Below are positions 24,049-32,609 of a stretch of 61,494 nt of DNA, in pieces; the stretch's first letter is position 1, and each line of letters starts with the position of its first letter. The notes beneath the pieces are model-generated. The model had not been told where the DNA came from, made no database searches, and saw only the letters and a program-made list of their open reading frames with translations. Source of the stretch: Dehalococcoidia bacterium (lineage in GTDB: Bacteria; Chloroflexota; Dehalococcoidia; SM23-28-2); contig JAUWYP010000009.1 in assembly GCA_030615765.1 (NCBI GenBank), positions 1 through 61,494 of the forward strand. Direction: 5' to 3'. The position numbers and the translations under genes are program-made.

Positions 24049-24463
24049 GGAGTGCTGTCTCCGAGATGTGGCGACGCATGCGCCTCTTTCTGTGCGCCTG
24101 TTTGGTCTATCGAAGAGACCTTTGACGTCCTGCCATTGGCCAGGACGTAGCTACAGGCGGGCTCCAGGCGGTTGATAGACGGCAAACGGCTGTGAGATAT
24201 GCATAGACTGTCGAGAACGCCGCCTGTGGCTGAGATTCTTCGCTTTGCTCAGAATGACGCCACCCATTTCTGTCGCCCTGAGCGTAACGAAGGGCCTCAC
24301 CTCGGGCGGCCTGGCGTTGCCATTACCCGGAAACAGTGCAAGCTAGGGGCACGGGAGCGGCAGCACAAGCAATAGACCACCTGTCCCTGCGCTCTAGCAT
24401 CCCAAGGGCAGGGACCCGGTTCGTCGATCCCGAGCAGTAGCCTGCCGTCAAGCGAGGCGGCGT
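24049..24463. repeat. Dispersed repeat, family D, copy 2; otherwise no gene
   Basis: Begins with GTGCTGTCTCCGAGATGTGG right after the acetoacetyl-CoA synthetase stop, as the copy at 13034 does after the HIT gene. It contains GATTCTTCGCTTTGCTCAG followed by AATGACG (about 24232-24257), then CCCTGAGCGTAACGAAGGGC followed by CTCACCTCG, and ends near CTAGGGG at about 24342-24348. The inner part is longer than copy 1 and holds a GTCCTG/CAGGAC hairpin at about 24130-24149. No ORF is supported between the two convergent genes. Confidence 0.6.
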
Positions 24464-24934
24464 CTATTTCACCGGCCGGAAGTACTCGATGTCGCCGATC
24501 TCTCCCTTGCGCTCGTCGCGCCAGACGACCTCCACCCGCATGCCGATCTTCACCAGCTCGTTGGCCTTGTCCACATCGCTGAGGTCAACGCCGCTCAGGA
24601 CATGATTCAGACAGCCGTCGGCGCCGTCGAGCTTGACCATGATGGTAGCGATGGGCGGCGGCGGTAGGCCCTGGAAGGGCACGTAGCAGATAGTGAAGGC
24701 CTCCAAGGTGCCCTGGTGTCCGACCTCGACCCATTCGTCGATGGAGGAGAAGCACCTCTCGCACAAGGGTCGAGGGGGCAGGAGGACCCGCCGACAGTCA
24801 GGGCAGCGCACCCCAAAGATCTTCTTGTTGTCTCTTAGTTCCCGGAAGAAGCGGCTGGCAAACCTTCCCGCCGTGTGACGGAAGGGCAGGTTCCAGACTC
24901 CCGGCATTATCAGAATTTCCTCTTCCTGTGTCAT
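24464..24934 (-). CDS. DUF35 zinc-ribbon/OB-fold protein
   Basis: A 156-residue DUF35 protein: an N-terminal helix (RFASRFFRELRDNKK), a rubredoxin-like zinc ribbon with Cys44, Cys47, Cys58 and Cys61 (CPDC...CERC), and a C-terminal OB fold that may bind acyl-CoA. DUF35 proteins partner with thiolase-like enzymes, as in archaeal HMG-CoA synthesis and in ChsH2-Ltp2 retro-aldolase complexes. It begins 17 bp after the stop of the thiolase-like gene at 24952, so that protein is its likely partner. Two paralogues are in the divergent arm at 29826 and 30343. Confidence 0.9.
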   Translation of the reverse strand: MTQEEEILIMPGVWNLPFRHTAGRFASRFFRELRDNKKIFGVRCPDCRRVLLPPRPLCERCFSSIDEWVEVGHQGTLEAFTICYVPFQGLPPPPIATIMVKLDGADGCLNHVLSGVDLSDVDKANELVKIGMRVEVVWRDERKGEIGDIEYFRPVK

Positions 24935-24951
24935 GGCGTCGTCCTCCGTTT

Positions 24952-26124
24952 TTACGGCTTTTGCTTGTCCAGGATCATCAGGACATGGAAGCCGATGGCG
25001 GCACCCCAGACGTGGCCTAGGGCGGTCTTCACATTGGGTACCTGCCGCTTATCAGCCTTTCCCATCACCTGCAAGGCGGCCTCGCCTATTCGGATGAGGC
25101 CGGTAGCGCCGATAGGGTTGGTGCAGAGCGTTCCGCCGGAGGGGCAGACAGGCAGCTTGCCGTCCATGTTGGTGACGCCCTTGCGGACGAGCTCGGCCCC
25201 CTTGCCCGGCTCGCAGAAACCCAGGGCCTCGCATTCGATGATCTCCTGGACGGTGAAAGCGTTGTATAGCTCGGCCACGTCCAGCTCTTCCAGCGGATTG
25301 TCGATCTTGGCCTGCCTGTACACGCGCCGGGCCAGCATCGTCAGGCCGTCCCAGTCCTGGAACCAGGGGCGGTCACCGATGTAGTAGTTGTCAGTGATCT
25401 GGCCTGCTCCGCGGACCCAAACCGGCGTGTTGGTTATCTTGGGGGCCCGCTTCTCGCAGGCGAAGATGATGGCACAAGCGCCGTCGGAACTGGGGCAGCA
25501 GTCGCTGAAGCGGAGGGGCCAGGAGACCATGCGCGTCTTGAGGGCGTCCTCCACCGTCAGGTGGCGCTGAAGGTGGGCGTAGGGGTTGTTGAGGGCGTTG
25601 GCGTAGTTCTTGGCGGCTACCATCGCCAGGTCTTCCTCGGTGGTGCCGTAGTAGCGGAAGTGACTGGCGGCTTGGTTGGCACCGACAGTGATGGCGCCGC
25701 CGCCCATCCAGCGCTCGTATATGGGGTCGATGCAGGTGTTGAGGACTTGCTGGGCCTCCAGGCTCTCGCCCACCCGCTGGGAGGCCACCGCCAGCACCAC
25801 ATCGAACAGCCCCGAGGTGACGTGGTAGTAGCCGCCGAGGGCCACGGAGCCGCCGGTGGTGCCGCCGGTGGTGATCTTGATGAAGGGCATATTCAGAAAG
25901 CCAGCGCTCACGCAGGCGTCCACGTTCCACCTTTCGGGGGCGAAAACGCCATCGAAGGGGTCCATAGAGCCGTAGACGACGGCTTCGATATCCTTGTGCT
26001 TCAGGTTAGCGTCGGCCAGGGCTGCGCTGACCGCCTCGTGGACCAGCTCCGGATAGGTAACGTCGCGGCGATGGCTGGAGCACTTGGTCAGGCCGACACC
26101 AACGATAGCTACTCTTCTAGCCAT
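24952..26124 (-). CDS. Thiolase-like protein without nucleophilic Cys (Ltp/SCP-x type)
   Basis: A 390-residue thiolase-fold protein (VAIVGVGLTK start, LDVAELYNAFTVQEI, CPSGGTLCTNPIGATG). Where thiolases have the nucleophile (CxSG before the Nalpha3 helix) it reads TTGGTTGGSVALGGYYHV, with no Cys. The second catalytic region, normally GHPxGxSG, is TNPIGATG. This pattern fits Ltp2-like aldolases, which use tyrosines rather than the Cys to cleave beta-hydroxyacyl-CoA side chains, better than an acetyltransferase. It sits 3 bp after the paralogue at 26128 and 17 bp before a DUF35 gene. The substrate is unknown: a branched or steroid-like acyl-CoA is possible. Confidence 0.82.
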   Translation of the reverse strand: MARRVAIVGVGLTKCSSHRRDVTYPELVHEAVSAALADANLKHKDIEAVVYGSMDPFDGVFAPERWNVDACVSAGFLNMPFIKITTGGTTGGSVALGGYYHVTSGLFDVVLAVASQRVGESLEAQQVLNTCIDPIYERWMGGGAITVGANQAASHFRYYGTTEEDLAMVAAKNYANALNNPYAHLQRHLTVEDALKTRMVSWPLRFSDCCPSSDGACAIIFACEKRAPKITNTPVWVRGAGQITDNYYIGDRPWFQDWDGLTMLARRVYRQAKIDNPLEELDVAELYNAFTVQEIIECEALGFCEPGKGAELVRKGVTNMDGKLPVCPSGGTLCTNPIGATGLIRIGEAALQVMGKADKRQVPNVKTALGHVWGAAIGFHVLMILDKQKP

Positions 26125-26127
26125 GGC

Positions 26128-27279
26128 TCACCCCCGCTCCAGAATTGCCACGCAGTTGGTGGGGGCAGCAACTCCGGCAGGGGCGCTCAGGCCATGGGCC
26201 AGGGCCAGCTTGGCCCCCGCCACCTGCCGACCGTGGGCGTCCCCGCGCAGTTGCAGGGCGGCTTCGGCAGCCCGCACCAGCCCCGAGGCGCCGAACAAGT
26301 TGGTGCAAAGAGACCCGCCGGAAGGATTGACCGGTAGCTTGCCGTCCATCTCGGTCGTTCCTTCGTCGATCAGCTTTGCCCCTTGTCCGGCCTTAGCGAA
26401 GCCCAGGGCCTCGTAGTCCATCAGCTCGTGGAAGGAGGTGGCCTCGTGGATCTCCGCCAGGTCGAGTTCGTTCAGAGGGCGGCGAATGCCGGCCATCTTG
26501 TAGGCGCGTTGGGCCGCTGCAGACAGGGAAGGGATCTCGGCCAGGTCCTTGCTCCCCATCTCGTAGCTCTCGATGGCCCAGCCAATGCCGCGGATCCAGA
26601 CGGGCTTGTTGGTGATGCGTCTCACCACGTCTTCAGTCGCCAGGATGAGGGCCACGGCTCCCACCGACTCGGGCGGACAGTCCAGGGCCTTCAAGGGGTA
26701 GGCCACAGGCTCTGAACCAAGCACGTCCTCGGGGGCGACGGGCGAGCGCATGTGGGCGTAGGGGTTGCGCACGCCGTTGGCGCGGTTCTTCACCACCACC
26801 TTCGCCGCCTGCTCCTTGCTCACGCCGTACTTGTGCATGTAGGCGTTGGCCTGCATGGCCATGGTGATGATGTAGTTACGCCCGGCGGGGCGAGTGAACA
26901 GGGGGTCAAATGTGATCCTGGTCACCGCGTCGACGTTTGCCTCGCGGTGGCCGTGGCCGGCCACCAGGGCGATATCGAATAGGCCCGAGGCGATGCGCAG
27001 GTAGGCATACACCAGGGCCATGATGCCATCCTCGGCTGCATGGCTGGAGTCCTTGAGGTAGCCGCCGATAGCCATGCAGGTGTGCATATCGGAGATGGTG
27101 CGGCCATCGATGGCATCCCAGCCGGAGGCGATGACTGTATCGAGGTCGCCCCGGCTCAGAGAGGCGTCCTCCAGGGCGCGCTTGGCCGCCTCGAAGTCGC
27201 TCTCGTAGTACACGTAGTGGCCCTTCGACTCTTCGTGCTTGGTCTGACCAATGCCGACGATGGCCACTCGTTTGGGCAT
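26128..27279 (-). CDS. Thiolase-like protein without nucleophilic Cys (Ltp/SCP-x type)
   Basis: A 383-residue paralogue of the neighbour. It starts VAIVGIGQTKHEESKGHYVY, and at the nucleophile position reads DSSHAAEDGIMALVYAYLRI, again with no Cys. It keeps a His in LDLAEIHEATSFHELMDYEA and has NPSGGSLCTNLFGASG in the C-terminal half. It is first in the minus arm of the divergent cluster, with GGGAGGTGAG before its ATG at 27279. With the 24952 gene and DUF35 24464 it forms a set of two thiolase-like chains plus one OB partner, so a heteromeric complex is likely. It could be the regulatory or aldolase chain; which is not seen. Confidence 0.82.
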   Translation of the reverse strand: MPKRVAIVGIGQTKHEESKGHYVYYESDFEAAKRALEDASLSRGDLDTVIASGWDAIDGRTISDMHTCMAIGGYLKDSSHAAEDGIMALVYAYLRIASGLFDIALVAGHGHREANVDAVTRITFDPLFTRPAGRNYIITMAMQANAYMHKYGVSKEQAAKVVVKNRANGVRNPYAHMRSPVAPEDVLGSEPVAYPLKALDCPPESVGAVALILATEDVVRRITNKPVWIRGIGWAIESYEMGSKDLAEIPSLSAAAQRAYKMAGIRRPLNELDLAEIHEATSFHELMDYEALGFAKAGQGAKLIDEGTTEMDGKLPVNPSGGSLCTNLFGASGLVRAAEAALQLRGDAHGRQVAGAKLALAHGLSAPAGVAAPTNCVAILERG

Positions 27280-27408
27280 ATCACTCTCACCTCCCTTTCC
27301 GTTTGTTCATCGTCCCGCTTGCCCACAAGCAGGCGAGCAGGGAAAGAATATCACAGATGTCCGATACAGATAAGGCAATCGGGCCAGAGATTGAGTTCTT
27401 TCGGGGAA

Positions 27409-27424
27409 CGAATTCTGATATAAT
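27409..27424 (+). promoter_or_regulatory. Extended -10 promoter of the plus thiolase arm
   Basis: TGATATAAT (27416-27424) is an extended -10 element (TGnTATAAT) without a clear -35. It is 57 bp before the ATG at 27481, in the 200-bp divergent gap between the two thiolase arms. Confidence 0.45.
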
Positions 27425-27480
27425 CCCTGGCTGGCGGCAGGTAGACCTGCCGTACATCATGTTCAGATAAGGGAGTTGCC

Positions 27481-28635
27481 ATGCCAGACAGAGTAGCCAT
27501 CGTTGGCGTGGGCCACACTCAGTTCAGGGCCACCAGCCCCGGCGTATCCTACAAGGAGCTTATGTTTGAGGCCGCCACCAGGGCCTACGCCGACGCCGAC
27601 CTCGACCCGCGCCGCGATATCGATAGCTTCGTCTGCTGCTCGGAGGACTTCAGCGAGGGCACCAGCATCTTCGACGAGTACGTGCCGGACCAGATCGGCG
27701 CTGCCCTGCGGCCTGTGCATACCATCGGCGGTGATGGGCTGCAGGGGCTGGCCGCCGCCTACATGCAGATCCTCACCGGCGCCTTTGAGGTGGTGGCGGT
27801 GGAGGCCCACAGCAAGGCCTCCAACATCCTCACCCCCCATCACGTCATGGCTCTGGCTTTGGACCCCATCTTCGTTCGCCCCCTGGGGGCCCATCCCCAC
27901 TTCGTGGCGGGCCTGGAGATGAGTCGCTACCTGGCCGAGTCCGGCACCAGTCGCGAGCAGTGCGGGCAGGTGGTGGCCAAGAATCGGGGGAATGCCCTGT
28001 TCAACGATGCCGCCGCCTACGCAGCGGACCTGGAGGCGGAGGACGTTCTTGAGGGCGAGCCGGCCTTCTGGCCTCTGAACCGCCTGGACATCAGCGCGCC
28101 GGCCGACGGAGCGGTGGTGGTGGTGCTGGCCTCGGAGACAAGGGTGAGGGACCTTGGCATTGAGCCGGTGTGGATACTGGGGGCCGGCTGGTGCAGCGAT
28201 AGCATTGCCCTGGACAGCCGCGAGTGGGGGACTGCCGCGTACGCTCGCCTGGCCGCCCAGCAGGCCTACCGCCAGGCCGGCATCGGCAGCCCCAGCCGCG
28301 AGATCGACTTCGCCGAGGTGGACGACACCTTTTCCTATAAGGAGCTCCAGCACCTGGAGGCCCTGGGCGTCTTCGGGCCGGGCCAAGCGGGGGAAGCGAC
28401 GGAGGAGGGCGCTACCCAACTGGACGGCGAGTTCCCGGTGAACCCCTCGGGAGGGAGCCTGGGCGTGGGCCATCTGGGCGAGGCCAACGGTCTGCAGAAG
28501 GTGGTGGAGGTGGTGCGGCAGCTACGAGAGGAGGCGGGGCCGCGCCAGATCCCCGATGTGGAGGTGGGGCTGGCCCAATCGTGGCGAGGCGTTCCTACCG
28601 CTACGGGAGCGGTTGTCATACTGAGTAGGGAGTAA
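27481..28635 (+). CDS. Thiolase-like protein without nucleophilic Cys (Ltp/SCP-x type)
   Basis: A 384-residue protein starting MPDRVAIVGVGHTQFRATSP. At the nucleophile position it has HTIGGDGLQGLAAAYMQIL, with no Cys. The normally catalytic His/Asn loop reads IDFAEVDDTFSYKELQHLEA, and the C-terminal glycine motif is NPSGGSLGVGHLGEANG. It leads the plus arm and is followed 5 bp later by another thiolase-like gene and then two DUF35 genes. Among the paralogues this one differs most in the active-site loops (Asp-Asp instead of His or Tyr), so it may be structural rather than catalytic. Confidence 0.82.
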   Translation: MPDRVAIVGVGHTQFRATSPGVSYKELMFEAATRAYADADLDPRRDIDSFVCCSEDFSEGTSIFDEYVPDQIGAALRPVHTIGGDGLQGLAAAYMQILTGAFEVVAVEAHSKASNILTPHHVMALALDPIFVRPLGAHPHFVAGLEMSRYLAESGTSREQCGQVVAKNRGNALFNDAAAYAADLEAEDVLEGEPAFWPLNRLDISAPADGAVVVVLASETRVRDLGIEPVWILGAGWCSDSIALDSREWGTAAYARLAAQQAYRQAGIGSPSREIDFAEVDDTFSYKELQHLEALGVFGPGQAGEATEEGATQLDGEFPVNPSGGSLGVGHLGEANGLQKVVEVVRQLREEAGPRQIPDVEVGLAQSWRGVPTATGAVVILSRE

Positions 28636-28640
28636 GAACG

Positions 28641-29804
28641 ATGGGATTGCGAAGAGTGGCCGTGGTCGGCGCGGGCATGACCAAGTTCATGCGCCGCGCT
28701 CTGGAGACGGGCCGCGAGCTGTCCTGGCAGGCAGCCAGCATGGCCCTGGAGTCCTGCGAGATGACCCTCGATGACATTGACGGCGTGGTGATCGGCACTG
28801 CCCCTGATGCCTTCGACGGCGTCCACATGAAAGGCGAGTATCTGAGCGACGGCTGCGGCGCCTGGCAGAAGCCGGTCATGCGGGGCTACGTGGGCGGCGG
28901 CACCGGCGTCTTCTCGCCCATTCAGGGCTGGTATCACGTGGCCTCTGGCCTGTTCGACGTGGTGCTGGTGGTGGCGGAAGAGAAGATGTCCTCCTGCCAT
29001 CCCCACCCACAGGGCGCGTTCCTCACCATCTTCGACAACTTGCTGGAGCGCCAGCTGGAGCCGAATCTGATCTGGATCTTCGCCCTGGAGATGCACCGCT
29101 ACATGACCGCTCACGGCGTCAGCAAGCGCGACATCGCTCTGGTCTCGGTGAAGAACAAGCGCAACGCCCTGGACCATCCCTGTGCTCAGGTGGCGGAGGA
29201 TATCACCGTCGATGACGTGCTCAACTCGGAGATCATGGTCTGGCCGGTGAACCGCCTGGACGTAAGCCCGGTGAGCGACGGAGCTGTGGCCCTGGTCCTG
29301 GCCGCGGAGCACGTGGCCAAGCGGGTGACCGACAAGCCGGTCTGGATCGATGGGGTGGGCTGGCACCTGGACACCGCCTACTGGACGAACCGCGACCTGT
29401 ACTATCCGAAGTACGTGGAGTACGCCGCCCGCATGGCCTATCGGATGGCAGGCATCACCGAGCCGCGCAAGCAGATCAACGTCGTCGAGCCCTACGACCC
29501 CTTCTCCTACAAGGAGCTGCATCACCTGGAGGGCCTGCTGTTGTGCGGCAAGGGAGAGGCGCCCCAGCTTACTGTCGACGGGGTGACCCAGCGCAACGGC
29601 GACCTGCCGGTCTGCCCCTCGGGCGGCCTGATGGGGGTGGGCAACCCGATTGCCGCTGCCGGGCTGATGAAGGTGGCCGAGATCTTCTGGCAGCTACGCG
29701 GCGAGGCGGGCAAGCGGCAGGTGCCTGGCAAGCCCATCACCGGCCTGGCCCAGGCGTGGGGCGACCTGATGCAGGTGGGCACCGTAGTGGTGCTGCGCAT
29801 CTAG
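28641..29804 (+). CDS. Thiolase-like protein without nucleophilic Cys (Ltp/SCP-x type)
   Basis: A 387-residue protein starting LRRVAVVGAGMTKFMRRALE. The nucleophile region reads GYVGGGTGVFSPIQGWYHVA, with no Cys. The later loop is VVEPYDPFSYKELHHLEGL, with a Tyr in the position where the Ltp2-type enzymes keep one, and CPSGGLMGVGNPIAAAG follows. It pairs with the 27481 protein (5 bp apart) and with DUF35 genes at 29826 and 30343. Of the plus-arm pair this is the better candidate for the catalytic chain. Confidence 0.82.
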   Translation: MGLRRVAVVGAGMTKFMRRALETGRELSWQAASMALESCEMTLDDIDGVVIGTAPDAFDGVHMKGEYLSDGCGAWQKPVMRGYVGGGTGVFSPIQGWYHVASGLFDVVLVVAEEKMSSCHPHPQGAFLTIFDNLLERQLEPNLIWIFALEMHRYMTAHGVSKRDIALVSVKNKRNALDHPCAQVAEDITVDDVLNSEIMVWPVNRLDVSPVSDGAVALVLAAEHVAKRVTDKPVWIDGVGWHLDTAYWTNRDLYYPKYVEYAARMAYRMAGITEPRKQINVVEPYDPFSYKELHHLEGLLLCGKGEAPQLTVDGVTQRNGDLPVCPSGGLMGVGNPIAAAGLMKVAEIFWQLRGEAGKRQVPGKPITGLAQAWGDLMQVGTVVVLRI

Positions 29805-29825
29805 AACCAGCGGGAGGGAAGGCAA

Positions 29826-30329
29826 GTGACAGCAGATAGGGAATATCCGGGCACCCCCCTTAGCGACAGCGACGTCAGCGAAGGCAAGGTCTTGATGGTC
29901 GAAATCGATCCCAACGCTCGTTACGCCTGGGACGCCGGCATCGCCATCGGCCGCTTCCTGGCCGAGCTGAAGAAGGGCCGCATCGTCGGCCGCCGGTGTC
30001 ACCGCTGCCGGCGCACCATGGTGCCGCCGCGTATGTTCTGCGAGCAGTGCTTTCGCCCCACCGACCGCTGGGTTGTGCTTGAGGACAGCGGGCGGGTGAA
30101 CACGTACTCCGTCTCTTACCTTCGCTGGGACGCCAGCCGGCTCGAAGAGCCCACGATTCCCGCCGTGATCGAGATCGATGGAGCGAGCAAGGGGATGGGG
30201 ATTATGCACCTCCTGGGGGAGGTAGACCCCAAGGACGTGCAGATGGGCATGAGGGTGAAGGCGGTGTGGAAGCCAGCGCGGCAGCGCGAGGGCTCTATTC
30301 TGGATATCAGATATTTCCGTCCCTATTAG
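29826..30329 (+). CDS. DUF35 zinc-ribbon/OB-fold protein
   Basis: A 167-residue DUF35 protein with zinc ligands Cys58, Cys61, Cys72 and Cys75 (RRCHRCRRTMVPPRMFCEQC) and an OB fold ending in GSILDIRYFRPY. It has an N-terminal extension of about 25 residues compared with the 24464 paralogue. It starts at a GTG with GGGAGGGAAGG upstream, 21 bp after the thiolase-like gene. It shares the closing (I)LDIRYFRP with the next gene, so the two DUF35 proteins are tandem paralogues, perhaps one for each thiolase-like chain. Confidence 0.9.
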   Translation: MTADREYPGTPLSDSDVSEGKVLMVEIDPNARYAWDAGIAIGRFLAELKKGRIVGRRCHRCRRTMVPPRMFCEQCFRPTDRWVVLEDSGRVNTYSVSYLRWDASRLEEPTIPAVIEIDGASKGMGIMHLLGEVDPKDVQMGMRVKAVWKPARQREGSILDIRYFRPY

Positions 30330-30342
30330 GAGGTCTTGGGTC

Positions 30343-30825
30343 ATGGGTTCCCCTGAGCAGATCAGCCAGGTCGAGGACATCCGCTACGTGTACGGCGGTA
30401 TCCCGGTGAACTTCGCCTACACGCTGGGCGTGGCCGGCGAGCGCTTCTTCCGGGAGATTATGGAGAACGGGCGGTTCGTGGGCACCCGCTGCCAGCAGTG
30501 TGAGTACACTTACCTGCCGCCGCGCCTGTATTGCGAGCGCTGCTTCGCCGGCCTGGATGACCAGTGGGTGGAGGTGGGCTCGCAGGGCACCGTCGAGGCC
30601 TTCACCGTCGCGCATCTGGACCTGGATGGACAGCCGCTGGCCGAACCGCAGTTGCTGGCCCTCGTCCGCCTGGAAGGGGCGGACGGGCTGCTCGTGCACA
30701 GGCTGGGCCAGATCGAGGCCGAGGACGTGGACATCGGCTTGCCGGTCAGGGCGGTCTTCCGACCTCGGCGGCAACGCAAAGGGTCGATTCTGGACATCCG
30801 ATACTTCAGGCCAGTCGCCTCTTGA
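30343..30825 (+). CDS. DUF35 zinc-ribbon/OB-fold protein
   Basis: A 160-residue DUF35 protein with Cys50, Cys53, Cys64 and Cys67 (TRCQQCEYTYLPPRLYCERC) and an OB fold (QGTVEAFTVAHLDLDGQP, then LLALVRLEGADGLLVH). It is closely related to the 29826 gene and lies 13 bp downstream of it. It closes the plus-arm operon, and the sequence beyond is a repeat element (30899-31017). The partner is inferred from context only. Confidence 0.9.
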   Translation: MGSPEQISQVEDIRYVYGGIPVNFAYTLGVAGERFFREIMENGRFVGTRCQQCEYTYLPPRLYCERCFAGLDDQWVEVGSQGTVEAFTVAHLDLDGQPLAEPQLLALVRLEGADGLLVHRLGQIEAEDVDIGLPVRAVFRPRRQRKGSILDIRYFRPVAS

Positions 30826-30898
30826 GCCAGGCGACTAACTCGCGTAAGGCGGAGCATCTCCGCGTGGCGAATTTCCGCCACCTTCGGATGATGAAGGC

Positions 30899-31017
30899 TG
30901 TTGAAGAGCGTCCTTGTTCGCCCTTCGACACGCTCAGGGCGAGCGGTTTGAGGTGCCTGCGTATCTCCGCTCGTGGTGAGCCTGTCGAACCATGAAGGGA
31001 GCAGGGGTTTTTCAACA
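30899..31017. repeat. REPIN-like element: two opposed family A hairpins within TGTTGAA/TTCAACA ends
   Basis: TGTTGAA at 30899-30905 is mirrored by TTCAACA at 31011-31017, with further imperfect matching inside. Between them lie two family A palindromes in opposite orientation: TCGCCC/GGGCGA around TTCGACACGCTCA (about 30918-30942) and TGGT/ACCA around GAGCCTGTCGA (about 30974-30992). The total is 119 bp, with no ORF of its own. This has the shape of a non-autonomous REP doublet. Confidence 0.65.
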
Positions 31018-31058
31018 ATCATGATGCTTTGCCGGCGGGAAGGCTTGAGAAATCTCTA

Positions 31059-32570
31059 ATGAACGAACGACAGTTGCCCATCCTTGTCGGAGTGGGGCAG
31101 TACACCAACCGCTCCGATGACCCGGCCGATGCTCTGGAGCCGCTGGAGATGATGGCCAAGGTGGCAAGGGAGGCCGAGGAGGATGCCCAGTGCAAGGGGC
31201 TGCTGGGGCGGCTGGATTCGGTTGGGGTGGCCAATATTCTCTCCTGGTCGTATGGGGATGCCCCCGGCCTGCTGGCCGAGGCGGTCGGTGCGCAACCGAC
31301 CGACAAGTGCTACACGACCGTTGGTGCCACGGCGCCGCAGTGGTTGATCAACCGCACAGCGGAACGCATCGTCCGGGGCGAGGCTCGTCTGGCCCTGGTG
31401 GCAGGGGCGGAGGCGATGCGATCGGTAGTCAAGCTGAGGGCCAGCGGGCGGCCAGGCTGGCGGAGCGGGGCACGCTGGACAGCTCCCGAGGCTATGGCTG
31501 GAGATGCCCGACTGGGGAGCACCGAAATCGAGATGGGCCACGGTGCCAATGCGCCGTTGCGCATTTACCCCCTGTTCGAGAACGCGATTCGGGCCCACAA
31601 GGGGCGGTCTATCGATGACCACCAGCGGCGGCTGGCGGCGCTGTGTGAGCGCCTGGCCCAGGTGGCCAAGGACAATCCGTTTGCCTGGTTCCGCGACGGC
31701 AAGACGGCGGAGGAGATCGGGACGGTCACCCCCGAGAACCGCATGATCTGCTTTCCTTACCCCAAGTACATGAACGCCATCATGGAGGTAGACCAGGCGG
31801 CGGCGGTGATCATGACCAGCGTGGGCACAGCCCAGGAGCTGGGGATCCCCAAGGAGAAGTGGGCGTACATCTGGGGATGCGCCGACGCCATCGATCTCTG
31901 GTACTTGAGCGAGCGGCTCAACTACCATAGCTCGCCGGCCATGGCTGTCGTTGGTCGAAGGGCACTGGAGATGGCCGGCCTTGAGATCGACCAGATCGAC
32001 TGGTTCGACCTCTACAGTTGCTTCCCGTCTGCGGTGGAGCTCGCTCTCGACATGTTGGGCATCGCCGAGGACGATCCGCGTCCTATTACGCTGGCGGGCG
32101 GCCTCCCCTACTTCGGCGGCCCCGGTAACAACTACAGCCTGCACGCCATATGCGCCATGGTGGAGCGGCTGCGTGGGGAGCCGCAGCGCAAGGCCCTGGT
32201 GTCCGCTATGGGCTGGTACGTCACCAAGCACGCTCAGGGCATCTACAGCGGGATGCCGCCCGAGCGCGAGTGGAGGAGGGCAGACTCGTCGCAGGATCAG
32301 GCGGAGCTGGATGCCATGTCCCACCCGCCACTGGTGGAGGCGGCGCAGGGTGCTGGGACGGTGGAAACGTATACGGTCGTCTTCGGTCGCGAGGGCGAGC
32401 CGAAGTTCGGTATAGTGTTCGGGCGTCTGGAAGACGGGAGCAGGTTCATCGCCAATGCGGAGCCGGACCCGGAGCTCCTGCGCTGGATGACCGAGGAGGA
32501 GATGGTGGGCCGGAAGGCGAAGGTGAGGCACGATGCGGAGACGGGCCGCAACATGGTAACCATAGAGTGA
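31059..32570 (+). CDS. Long thiolase-like acyltransferase/aldolase with C-terminal OB domain
   Basis: A 503-residue thiolase-fold protein (PILVGVGQYTNRSD start; DWFDLYSCFPSAVELA; GGLPYFGGPGNNYSLHAI) with an extra C-terminal domain of about 90 residues (YTVVFGREGEPKFGIVFGRL) resembling an OB fold. At the nucleophile position it has YTTVGATAPQWLINRTAERI, with no Cys, while a His remains in NYSLHAI. It is annotated elsewhere as acetyl-CoA acetyltransferase, but the missing Cys argues against classical thiolysis. The fused OB may replace a separate DUF35 partner. I use the ATG at 31059 rather than an upstream TTG at 31029. The next gene, 39 bp on, is a crotonase. Confidence 0.8.
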   Translation: MNERQLPILVGVGQYTNRSDDPADALEPLEMMAKVAREAEEDAQCKGLLGRLDSVGVANILSWSYGDAPGLLAEAVGAQPTDKCYTTVGATAPQWLINRTAERIVRGEARLALVAGAEAMRSVVKLRASGRPGWRSGARWTAPEAMAGDARLGSTEIEMGHGANAPLRIYPLFENAIRAHKGRSIDDHQRRLAALCERLAQVAKDNPFAWFRDGKTAEEIGTVTPENRMICFPYPKYMNAIMEVDQAAAVIMTSVGTAQELGIPKEKWAYIWGCADAIDLWYLSERLNYHSSPAMAVVGRRALEMAGLEIDQIDWFDLYSCFPSAVELALDMLGIAEDDPRPITLAGGLPYFGGPGNNYSLHAICAMVERLRGEPQRKALVSAMGWYVTKHAQGIYSGMPPEREWRRADSSQDQAELDAMSHPPLVEAAQGAGTVETYTVVFGREGEPKFGIVFGRLEDGSRFIANAEPDPELLRWMTEEEMVGRKAKVRHDAETGRNMVTIE

Positions 32571-32609
32571 GACTCTGGCTTTGAGGGCCAGCCGATACAA
32601 GGGGGCAGC

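Noticed and set aside
24952-26124. Plain acetyl-CoA acetyltransferase call for the thiolase-like genes
   Set aside because: All five lack Cys at the nucleophile position, so the acetyltransferase name is not supported by the active site.
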